Source: Agapanthus africanus (taxonomy: Eukaryota > Streptophyta > Magnoliopsida > Asparagales > Amaryllidaceae). From it: a DNA stretch of 64,000 bases. Shown piece by piece: positions 20,650 to 30,050 of this stretch. How positions within the stretch are numbered: the stretch's first letter is position 1; the number at the start of each line of letters is the position of its first letter. The stretch covers positions 459,868,141-459,932,140 of the forward strand of contig JASDDO010000016.1 in NCBI GenBank assembly GCA_030015575.1. Direction: 5' to 3'. The notes beneath the pieces were generated by a model. The model searched no databases, was not told where the DNA came from, and was given only the letters and a program-made list of their open reading frames with translations. The translations under genes and the position numbers were made by a program.

Positions 20650-23016
20650 CTAAGCGTAATATTTCTTTAGGAATCGACCATTTATTAGCCTGAAAGGCTT
20701 TTCACCGAGCATATCCATGAGTAGATAGGCTCCACCTTGGTAGACCTTGTCTATGATATACGGGCCTTCATAGTTTGGCTCGAACTTTCCCCGCTTGGCG
20801 CGATTGGGGATCATAGGCCTTTTAACCACTAGCACGAGTTCGCCTTGGCGGAATGTCCTCGGCCAGGTCAATTTTTCATATGAGCGCGTCATCTTTGCTT
20901 TATAAGCTTCCAGATTTTGTTGCGCTATGAGCCGTGTTTCTTCAAGGGCATCAAGCTCCTCAAGCCGAAGGTGAGCATTTTCTTCGTTCGTCAGCTCATA
21001 GTGGACTGCCACTCGTAGAGAGGGTAACTCTATCTCGAGGGGGAGTACTGCTTCTGTGCCGAATACCATCGCATATGGCGTTGTGTTCGTGGCCATCTTG
21101 AACGTAGTTCGATACGCCCAAAGAGCCTCTTGCAGCCTCTCGTGCCAGTCTTTCTTATTTCGGGACACCGTCTTCTTCATGATCTTTGTCAAGGTCTTGT
21201 TGAAGGCCTCGGCTAGACCGTTAGCTCGCGGATTATAAACCGATGAATATCTCCAGTCTATATTGTGTTGTTGCACGAAGCGACTGATCTTGTGGCTTCT
21301 GTAAACTGGCCCGTTATCGGAGATGATCAGTCGCTGAGTTCCAAACCGATATATGACGTGCGTCTTGAAGAAATGGAGGATATTCTCCGTCTTCACTTCC
21401 CTCAGTGGTACTGCTTCTGCCCATTTGGAGAAGTAGTCAGTCGTCGCCAGGATGAAACGATGTCCCCTGGACGATGCTGGTTCGATGGGGCCGACTATGT
21501 CAGTTCCCCACATTTCGAATGGCCAGCTAGCCACTGTCGGGTGTCGCGGATTTGGATGCTGATGGATGAAGTCCCCATGGATTTGGCATGAGTGGCACTG
21601 CTTCGTATATTCGAGGTAGTCCTGAATCATCGTGGGCCAGTAGTAGCCCATCCTTTTAATCTTCAACTTCATCTTTGGGCCTGCTTGGTGAGAACCGCAG
21701 AGTCCGTCGTGAACTTCTTGAACGACTCTTTTCGCTTCGTCAGGTCCCAGGCATCTCAACCACAAAGAATCGAACGACCTCTTGTACAGAGTATCATTGA
21801 CGAAGGCGAAAGACAGAGCTCGTTTCATAAGCTGATGTCTTGAGGACGCATCTTCGGGCGTTCGGCGGTATTTGAAGTAGTCTAGAAAGACTTCTCTCCA
21901 ATCCTCGGTATTTTCTCGGTCTTTTATTTGCATAGACATTTGTTCAGTCGCTTCCTTTTCTTCGGATGATTCCGGAGATATTTCTGCTGGGGCAAGTACC
22001 CGGCGGCTTTGTACCACGATTCTTACGTCATCGAGGTTCTCATCGGCCAGTTCTTTAGCGAGATTGGCCAATGCGTCTGCTTTGCTGTTTTCCGCACGCG
22101 GTATGTTCTCCAAAGTGTATGAAGGGATTTGGGTCAACAATTGTTGCACCTTTTCGCCGTACTTCACCAATTCTGGTTTGCACGTTTGGTAGTCGCCGTT
22201 TACTTGGTTAACGACCAATTGAGAATCTCCATATATGAGGATGTTTTCAATTCCCATGTCAATAGCGATCTCGAGGCCTGCTATCAAAGCTTCGTATTCG
22301 GCTTCATTGTTTGTCCTCGGTTCTGTTAGGGAGAAAGCAAAGCGCATTATCCCTCCTTGTGGAGTTACGAAGATGAGGCCTACCCCCGATTTGATTATAG
22401 AGGTACTTTGTTTGCGCTTCTTCACGGAAGACGCTCCATCGAAATAAAGCTCCCATCGGGTATCACCACCGTCGATCGCATCAAACGCATGTTCGTGTGG
22501 AAGATCGCAGTTCAGAGGAGAATCGGCGGGTATCGGATGCTCAGCGAGGAAATCGGCGATGGCCTGGCCTTTCACTGCCTTGAGAGGCTGATAGGTTATC
22601 GAGAACTCCATCAAGAGCAGGGCCCATTTGGCGAGTCTCCCTGTTAATATGGCCTTCGACATTAAATATTTAAGGGGGTCCGCCTTCGAAATGAGACAGA
22701 CCTCATGCGCCAACGCATAGTGCCTGAACTTTGTTATCGCGAAGATCAACGCCAGGCAGTGTTTTTCAATGGGGGAATAATTGCTTTCTGCCCCCAGAAG
22801 AACTCGACTTAAGTAATAAAGAGCTCTCTCCTTCCCTTGATCGTTCTCTTGTGCCCATAATGCGGCTAAGGCACCTTCGAGGGCGGTTGTATAAAGAATG
22901 AGGGGCTTTCCCTTGACCGGAGCAGCCAATACTGGCGGATTCTGGAGGTACTTCTTGATTTCGTCCAGCGCGCTTTGGCATTTTTGATCCCAGACGAACG
23001 GGGTTCCCTTCTTCAT
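20650..23016 (-). CDS. pol: Tat pol: RNase H, second RNase H, integrase
   Basis: An open frame of 788 residues. Residues 1-160 are the connection and degenerate first RNase H (FVWDQKCQSALDEI, LYYLSRVL). Residues 187-330 are a second RNase H with D193 (YFDGAS), E240 (NNEAEYEAL), D264 (YGDSQLV) and D314, the hallmark of the Tat lineage. Residues 430-670 are the integrase: zinc finger H436, H443, C474, C477, and catalytic D506, D567, E603 with D-60-D-35-E spacing. The C-terminal domain ends FLKKYYA. All visible catalytic residues are present. It is joined in frame to the RT frame upstream through one TGA at 23059-23061. It replicates and integrates the element. Confidence 0.93.
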   Translation of the reverse strand: MKKGTPFVWDQKCQSALDEIKKYLQNPPVLAAPVKGKPLILYTTALEGALAALWAQENDQGKERALYYLSRVLLGAESNYSPIEKHCLALIFAITKFRHYALAHEVCLISKADPLKYLMSKAILTGRLAKWALLLMEFSITYQPLKAVKGQAIADFLAEHPIPADSPLNCDLPHEHAFDAIDGGDTRWELYFDGASSVKKRKQSTSIIKSGVGLIFVTPQGGIMRFAFSLTEPRTNNEAEYEALIAGLEIAIDMGIENILIYGDSQLVVNQVNGDYQTCKPELVKYGEKVQQLLTQIPSYTLENIPRAENSKADALANLAKELADENLDDVRIVVQSRRVLAPAEISPESSEEKEATEQMSMQIKDRENTEDWREVFLDYFKYRRTPEDASSRHQLMKRALSFAFVNDTLYKRSFDSLWLRCLGPDEAKRVVQEVHDGLCGSHQAGPKMKLKIKRMGYYWPTMIQDYLEYTKQCHSCQIHGDFIHQHPNPRHPTVASWPFEMWGTDIVGPIEPASSRGHRFILATTDYFSKWAEAVPLREVKTENILHFFKTHVIYRFGTQRLIISDNGPVYRSHKISRFVQQHNIDWRYSSVYNPRANGLAEAFNKTLTKIMKKTVSRNKKDWHERLQEALWAYRTTFKMATNTTPYAMVFGTEAVLPLEIELPSLRVAVHYELTNEENAHLRLEELDALEETRLIAQQNLEAYKAKMTRSYEKLTWPRTFRQGELVLVVKRPMIPNRAKRGKFEPNYEGPYIIDKVYQGGAYLLMDMLGEKPFRLINGRFLKKYYA

Positions 23017-23058
23017 CAGGTGGCTGTAAGGACGGCACTTGCCTGAAAGGTTGGCTAT

Positions 23059-24216
23059 AAATCACCGTATATACGCGAGCTTCCCTTGGAGAGACCGCAG
23101 CTGTTTGAGAGTCCTTGGCGGAGGCATTTCCGTGATCGCCTTGATTTTTGACGGATCTATTTCGATACCTCGGTGTCGGACGATGAATCCTAGGAATTTG
23201 CCCGAGGAAACTCCGAATGCACATTTGATAGGGTTCATCTTCAAGTTGTATCGTCGAAGGCGTTGAAATACGGTCCTCAGATGCTCGAGATGCTCCTCGT
23301 ATGATTTGCTTTTCACCACGAGGTCGTCGATATAGCACTCGACGATTTCATGTATGAGGTCATCGAAGATCTTCGTCATGGCCCTCTGATAGGTGGCACC
23401 GGCGTTCTTTAGACCGAAGGGTATCACCTTGTAGCAGAATATACCTAAAGGAGTCCTGAAGGCGGTGTGCTTCTGGTCTTCGGGATGCATCTTGATCTGA
23501 TTATACCCTGACGAGCCGTCCATGAAGGAGAAAACCTCGTGCGTGGACGTGTTATCTATCATCAGCTCAGTTATCGGCACTGGGAAATCGTCCTTTGGGC
23601 AGGCTTTATTGAGATCCCAAAAGTCTACGCATATGCGCACTGTCCTATTTTTCTTCATCACCGGGACGATGTTGGCGATCCATTCAGGATATTGAACCTC
23701 CTGAATAAAGCCGGAGTCGATCAGCTTTTTGACATCGGCGTTGATGCTCATCTCAAGCTCGAGCCGCATTCTTCTTGGTGCTTGTTTGACCGGCTTGACG
23801 TCCGGGGATATCGCCAATTTATGCACAGCAATTTCTGGATCTAGTCCCGGCATTTCGGAATAGTTCCATGCGAAGCAATCCTTATGCTGCATAAGCAGGT
23901 CCTTTAATGAAGCCACCTTTTCTTCATACAGCAGTTCACTAATGAATGTCGGTCGCGGGTCATTCGCCGTCCCCAACTCAATTTTCTTGAGGTTATCCGC
24001 AGTGGTATGGATTCCATCTTCCAGCTCTTTTGGCGCTGGCGGAAATTCTGAGATCACCTCGTCGCTATTGTTTTCAAAGCACCAGAGAAGGTCATCCATG
24101 TTCTCGGGTTCTTCTTTTAATATTGTTATCATGTGACAAGTGCGAATCCGCTTCCAATCCCAATGTGGAGTTGGTTCTGTTCTCGTGGCTTTGGGTTCGT
24201 GCTTCTGTGGCGGCAT
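23059..24216 (-). CDS. pol: Tat pol: reverse transcriptase
   Basis: A 384-residue frame. After a linker (residues 1-110; CFAWNYSEMPGLDP is typical) comes the RT: fingers with VRICVDFWDLNKACPKDDFP (residues ~193-212), palm FMDGSSGYNQIKM, and the catalytic YIDDLVVKS with YIDD at 295-298, then FLGFIVRHRGIEIDP. The frame ends at a TGA (23059-23061), after which FIANLSGKCRPYSHL continues in the same frame into the RNase H and integrase frame. The single stop is probably a CGA-to-TGA change. It therefore looks like one recently disabled pol gene. Confidence 0.92.
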
Positions 24217-24903
24217 TACCCTCCAGTTGTCAGACAGAGCGAACTTGCCAAGCTGATATTGATCTTCGACTCAATTCTTGAAGGTGAAGCAGTCTTCGAG
24301 AGGGTGCCCTATCACTCGGTGATAAGGGCAATAGTCTGGGTACGAGACTTCGCCTGCTTGTTCGGGGTGTTTAGACTTCGGCAATGTAAGCATTTGATGT
24401 TTTAGAGCAAGATCAAGCATCTTCTTCGTCTTGTCCCGAGGAAACGAGTATGCTCGACCCATTTTCTTCACAAGGGATAGATCAGGACCGCTCGATTCCT
24501 GCTTGCGTGATCTCTTAGTCCCGCTTCTTTGCTGTTGAGCGCCTTTTTCGCGTTTCGACTTGTTTCTGCCTCTGCGTCGAGCCTTCTTCATAACAGGTTG
24601 ACAGGGAGCGGTATTTTCATCTTTCACAGCCTGTTGGAGGAGGCGTTGTGTCTTGGCTTTCTCGTAGATTGCCATTTCGCGGTTGTGGTCGTCTCGGACT
24701 TTTTGACCAGCTTCCCTTATAAGCTTGTCCATTTGCTCTTCGAACGATGGACTGGACACTTTTGCATCAGGAACTTTTACTGGTTCAGGATTAGCATCTT
24801 CCCATTGAGCATCCGCTTCTTCCTCAAAGTCATGCACGACGTAGCAACCATGGAGTAGCCCTCGTTTCTTGGACCGAATGTATCCGAGCCCGATTGTTTC
24901 CAT
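24217..24903 (-). pseudogene. Tat polyprotein: gag-like Cys/His module before RT
   Basis: The frame ends with YSFPRDKTKKMLDLALKHQM and DYCPYHRVIGHPLEDCFTFKN. These closely match the gag segment at 27640-27520 (YSFP..DKTRRLFELALRN, NYCPYHRVLGHPIEDC). The Cys-His-His-Cys pattern resembles a retroviral zinc knuckle variant. Before it lies a Lys/Arg-rich stretch (MKKARRRGRNKSKREK). A stop separates it from the RT frame. It looks like an internal duplication of the nucleocapsid-like part of gag between protease and RT. Confidence 0.7.
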
Positions 24904-25179
24904 TCTCCCATTAGGCAGCTTGTGTTGAGTCCCGGGAACGTTCCAGACCCTGTCATAGAATTTGGTTTTTCAAGCGGTCTGTTTAAAGGATATCCCCTGG
25001 CGCTTCAGCAACTTCTTCAAGCCTTCTGTATAATATCTGGGCAAACGGATGGGCTGAAGCCTGTCAAGCGTGGGATCCATACCGTGCCAGATTTCTTTCT
25101 CCACTTTGGTTTCCTCAGAGCGGTAAAATAGAATTGCCTTTTCACCTCTTCACCTGGGAGGGACATAGAACGTCTGCAG

Positions 25180-26700
25180 CTATTCTACATTGTAGAAATC
25201 AAGTGCATCCAGTTCTTTATGGTGTTTAGGTGGAACCATGGCGACTTGCAGACTTTGCTCTTCGTCAGCGGGCGTTTGTATTGAAGGTCGAGCAGAGAAT
25301 ACATCATGGACCTCATCTTCCGAGTCGCTACCAAAGATCAACGTAGGAGCAGATGGTCTGGGCTTGTTGTGTTGGGGTGGACCCGAATAAATCATCTCCT
25401 CTTCCTCCTCAGTATCACTGCCGAAGACAGGGATAATGGCATTAGCTTTGTTCTCCGGCTTGTGACACCTCTCTGTGTCTTCGAAATCCGGTAAAAAGTA
25501 TTTGGCATCTTCATATTTGCGGACCTCGTTCACAGAGAACGGGTTGAGTTCTCCCGTCACGGTATACTCGAGACCATCCTTAAAATACTTCATTCACAGA
25601 TGTTGTGTAGAAGGGATGATGTTGTACTCGTATAACCATGGTCGACCGAGCAGAGCATTGTAGCAAGTCTTGGTGTCTATGACGTGGAACTTAATGTCTG
25701 TGACGAGTAGCCCGAAGCGTAGCGTCAATATCACAGATCCAAGAGTCTTTGATGATTGGAAGTCGAACCTGGAGATGTTGATCTTGTCTCGAGCAAGGTG
25801 CTGGACGCTCATGCAGATTTCTTTTAACACCCGCACGTTGAGGAGATTAACGGAGGATCCATTGTCGACCAGGATTTTACCTATCTTTATATCGTGGCAA
25901 TATCCTGAGACATAGAGGGGGCGATTGTGTTCGCACGTCCTAAAGAGAAGGTCCTCGTCGCCGAAAGTGACATCGGCCGTGTGCACTTTCTCCAATTCAT
26001 CCTTCATCTTTTCTTCAGCCAGGAAAGCTTGGAATTGCTCCGGCTCCTGTAGTGCTTTGATTAACGAGTCTCTCACCTCTTTTGATAGCAAAAGGGCTTC
26101 AAGAATGCTGAGCTGCGAGGGTAGTTTCCTCAGATGCGCTAAGACGTTGTAATCCACCTTATTTCTCTTCGGCGGGTCTTTGGCACTTAGCTCCTCCACA
26201 ATCTGGTCATCCAGGGCGATCTCTTCAAGGACCTTCTCTTTCCCTTTATCTTTTTTATTTGAGGGTCCGAGATTCTTTTCGGGAAGCGTGAGATTACGCA
26301 GCAGGATATTTTCACAGACCTTCTGCTCTACTTCTTTTCCTGAGGTGGACTCTTTAAAGAGAGGGCTAAGAGCTACCTCCTCGTCGGAATCGCTCCCGAA
26401 TGTAAGCACTTGTGATCCCCCGGCTTTAACCATGCGACAATCGCCGGTAGTTCTGTTAAGCCCTTCGGTCGTATTTTTCCGCTCCCGACGAGTTTTACGT
26501 TTCTCCCGCTTAAAATGTTGTCGATGAGCAACATATCCTTGCCACCATCTATCGAAAGCTTTGCACTCTTGAGTGGGGTATGAAACCTTCTGATGATATA
26601 AGTAATAGGAGGGGTGCATTTCCATTTCACCAGTAATGTTTCCTTCGGAGGAGGGTAGCTTCATGCCCATTGATATGGCCTTAGCAAACCTTTTCCTCAT
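25180..26700 (-). CDS. Tat protease and flanking linker
   Basis: The frame 26700-25594 (368 residues) contains the aspartic protease: catalytic motif ILVDNGSSVNLL with D279, and the closing NALLGRPWL near residue 350. A degenerate Cys/His segment (YYLYHQKVSYPTQECKAF) lies near residues 33-50, followed by a basic patch. One stop at 25594 leads into another frame to 25180, rich in acidic FGSDSEDE-type repeats (PVFGSDTEEEEE, IFGSDSEDE). The protease matures the gag-pol polyprotein. The DNG in place of the usual DTG/DSG is common in Tat-type proteases as far as I recall. Confidence 0.8.
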
Positions 26701-27270
26701 CTTGAATCTGCTTTTGTCGGTAGTGGATGTATTTTGCTCCAGCGGGAGCGTCTCAGCTCTTTCATCAAGTCACTGGCGCTTGGCCCTTTCAAATATGATC
26801 GCCTCGCGTTCCCGATCAGCTTTACTTTTTAAGAGAGCTCCATTGAGGAATGCGTCAATTACCTCATCTGATGGCCCCAGAATTTTTGGTTCGGGATCTG
26901 CCCCCAGCATTTCAGTACAAGGAGTCTCCTCATCGTCCATGAACGAATGGGAAATCACATGACAGCTCGCCACGTATTCTTCAGATTCATCAGATGAACT
27001 TTCTCCCTCATCTTCCTCTTGAAAGACGTGATTGAGGAACTCTTGGAATGTAATGGGAGTCCGTGCCTTCTGGTTGTATTCCTCCAGCGCGTCAATTTAT
27101 TTTTGCAAGTCCGTGCGCTTGTCGCCAGGCTTCACGGGCTTCTTTGATTTCTTTTTCTTCTTCTTCAAAGATTTCGACGACTGGTTGTGAATGCTTGGGC
27201 CACCTCCATTGATCATTTGCGTTGGACGTGGCTTCAACATTCCTTCAATGATTTGAGGTTCTAACGGGTT
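26701..27270 (-). pseudogene. Gag-protease linker
   Basis: Part of this stretch is the open frame 26973-26770, with EPKILGPSDEVIDAFLNGALL and ADREREAIIFERAKRQ, and the rest is broken. A Lys-rich run is encoded by TTC/TTT repeats near 27135-27165. The corresponding part of element 3 has a longer poly-Lys tract (40960-41000). No catalytic motif is visible. It probably belongs to a continuous gag-protease polyprotein in an intact ancestor. Confidence 0.55.
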
Positions 27271-27273
27271 CTT

Positions 27274-29900
27274 TCACCTAATCGCTGGGCATGTTTGAAG
27301 ATCGTTTAGCATCCTCTTTGTCTTGGTTGATAATACAACCTCCCAAGGAGCTTCTTCAACGACGGAGCATGTTGCCCCCGGCGTATTCATCCTCTTAGAG
27401 GTGTGGGGCTGCGGGGGATTCACCTTCCATTTGTCAGACAATGCGAACTTGCCCTGTTGGTACTGGTCTTCAATCCAATTTTTGAAGACGTAGCAATCCT
27501 CAATCGGATGACCCAGTACTCGATGATAGGGACAGTAGTTGGGATCGCTAACATCATTTGGCTGCGACGGACGTCTTGGATCCAGCTGATTTATGAGTCG
27601 GTTACGCAATGCCAGCTCGAATAATCTTCTCGTTTTATCTCAGGGAAACGAGTAAGGATGTCCTAGCCTCTCTTCAAGGGGTACGCGTGGACGCATATTA
27701 TTTTGACGAATGACCGGCTTCAAGTTGCTCGGCTGTTGTTGAGCATTAGCGACAGCGATCGCTTTCCCCTTCCCATTTTCATTTCGGGAGTCCGGCTTTG
27801 GAAGAGGAGGTCTATGGCCTATCTGATCCATTTGCGCTAGTTTGTCGATCAGGGCCTGGAAGGTAGTAGGCTTGAAGAACATCATAAATTGCGAGATGGT
27901 TGCTTGCGGATCAAGGGTTCCCACAAACATATCCACTGCAGGAGCTTCTTCAATGCGTTGCTCGCATTTTGACCATAAGTTCCGTCATCTTATAGCGTAT
28001 TGGACCCATGTTTCGCCCGGCTTCACCCTGGCGTTAATCAGTGTCGTCATCGGGGTGCGTTCGCTGGCGCTTGCAAAACGCTGGTTAAATAGTAGCTCCA
28101 TCTCCGCGAAGGTCTTGATAGAGTCGTTTGGGAGCTCAGAATACCACTCGAACGTTGTATCTGATAAGCTTCCAACGAACTGGCGAAGCAACAATTTATC
28201 ATCGCCGCCAGTGTTTCCGCAGAGTGCCCTGAACTGGGCAACATGCTGGTGGGGATTGCCCGTCCCCTTATAGACATAAAAATGGGAATTGTGTAGCCCG
28301 GCGGGTACTTGATCTGGTCGTACCAGCTTGGATATGGTCGTCCTGTTTTTACGACCTGACTGGCTGCTTCGGTCGCATGATGAACCCGTATTTGTTGGGC
28401 TATGTACTCGTCCAAGTCAGTTTTGGAGATTGTCTCTTCCTTAGCTGTTGACAGAGCTGGCGGAGGATTCGACGTTTCTCCCCTATCGTCTTCAAGGACG
28501 ATCGGGTGATTTTCGGCTGGAGGATCTTGTTGGATCATCATCCCCACCATGTCTTGGAACAGGAGGGTCATACACTTTATGTTGGCTGCTTGTTCAGCAG
28601 CCTCTTTATCCTTCTTCTCTAATATCCGACGAAGGAATTCAGCGTCAGTTTCTTGCTCTTGGCGTTCATCCGAGGACGCTTCAGGGCTTTCTTTTGGCCC
28701 AGTGAGTGCGGCCATCGCGTTCATCATCTCCTGGAGCTTTTGCTGTTGCTCCTGAGCTTTGGTCACTGACCGTGTAAGCGGTCTATGACCTGTGGATGCA
28801 CGGCTGTCCTCCTTTCCCGACGCCATGTATACTGTATGAACTATTATGCCCCCGGACTTAGGGCGTTTAGGTTCACCACCTTTAATATTTGCCGTCGGCG
28901 TAAGGACTTTCTCCGGCCTTCTTCTCTTATGGGTCGTAGAAGTTGAGGGAGCCGTTGCTTTGGACACCCAAGTGGTCGTCACCTTCCGCTGCTTGATCGG
29001 GGAATTTTCTTCTTGCCGACTTTTCGACTTCTTGTGTCGGCGAGAGAAATCAGGATCAATCACAGATTCTCGGACTCGTCACCATGTCTTATAAATCCTG
29101 GAGGACAGCGATTGAGGAGACTGCTCCGGCTTTTCTGCTTCCACGGCGGTCTCTATTGGTGGAGTAGTTCTTTTAAGGACCGTAGTTGGCGAGTTTCTGC
29201 GTACCCTGTTCAACAGCTCAAAGCTGTTCCCGGTTGGAACAGTAGCGTTAACTTCCATCGTCGGAGCCGGCGGAGTTATCCCAGAAGAAGAGTTGCCCCC
29301 AGTCTTCCTTATCCGGCGCCAGTGGCGTCGTCGGGCGCGACGATTTGTCGGTATTGGTTCAGAGACAGAAACAACTTCTTCTTGCCCCCTGTTCAGGTGT
29401 GGGGCTGTTGCCGGCGTCAGCCTATTGAAAACTGATGTCTTTTGAGCAGCAAGAGCAGGAGTGGAAGTTGGGATGGTCAATCTTGTAAAGACCGATCTCT
29501 TAGCAGAAGAAGCCGCCTTGACGACTTCAGGAGCAGGTTTGTCTACTCTTTTTGGAATAACCTTTTCTGGGACTGCAAGCTTCATTGTGGGCCCGCAGGA
29601 GTTTTGGCCCAGTCTGGAGAAGACCGAAGCACTGGTGTTGGGCGAATCGTTGAGAGGGGCCGCAGTAACTGAAAGTCGATCGAAGACCGACTTCTTAGGA
29701 GCTTCTTGTACGGGCACGGGGGTGCTGAAGCTTGTTGGCGGAAGCATAGTTCCGAAAAACAACCCCGTGGTGGCTTGAGTAATCTGCTCCACGGGCATGG
29801 TGAACAAAGAGGCCGCTTGGGGCCCGAAGGTTATGCCCCCAGTTGAGGCCGGACGCGTGCTGCAGCTGCAGTTGGAGCACTTCGAACAGGTAGAAGCCAT
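27274..29900 (-). pseudogene. gag: Tat gag polyprotein of the 26-kb element
   Basis: Starts MASTCSKCSNCSC at 29900. A TGA at 29079-29081 interrupts the frame (TW*RVRESV), which then continues from 29063 in the same frame. Residues near the start are Cys-rich, followed by SVFDRL, SVFSRL, SVFTRL and SVFNRL motifs, a basic RRARRRHWRRIRK patch, and the TPPAPTMEV segment. A frameshift near 28280 leads into the capsid-like region (LLLRQFVGSLSDTTFEWY, FAEMELLFNQRF). After more stops come the YSFP..DKTRR and NYCPYHRVLGHPIEDC nucleocapsid-like segments, ending near 27274. It forms the virus-like particle coat in intact elements; this copy has at least four frame breaks. Confidence 0.85.
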
Positions 29901-30028
29901 CGATGCTTGATTTCTGCGCCAGGCAAAAGACCAAATCTTAGTAACTTAAAATCCGAAGGCAACCATTAACAAACCGCGATTCGTTCGCGAATACGATACA
30001 CGAAGTGTGGAGTGGAAAGAGGAAAAGG

Positions 30029-30045
30029 TCCTACCAGGCATGCCA
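30029..30045 (-). other. Primer-binding site candidate, 26-kb element
   Basis: On the minus strand TGGCATGCCTGGTAGGA begins five bases after the 5' LTR end, at the same spacing and with nearly the same sequence as in element 2. The tRNA cannot be named confidently. Confidence 0.6.
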
Positions 30046-30050
30046 GAATC

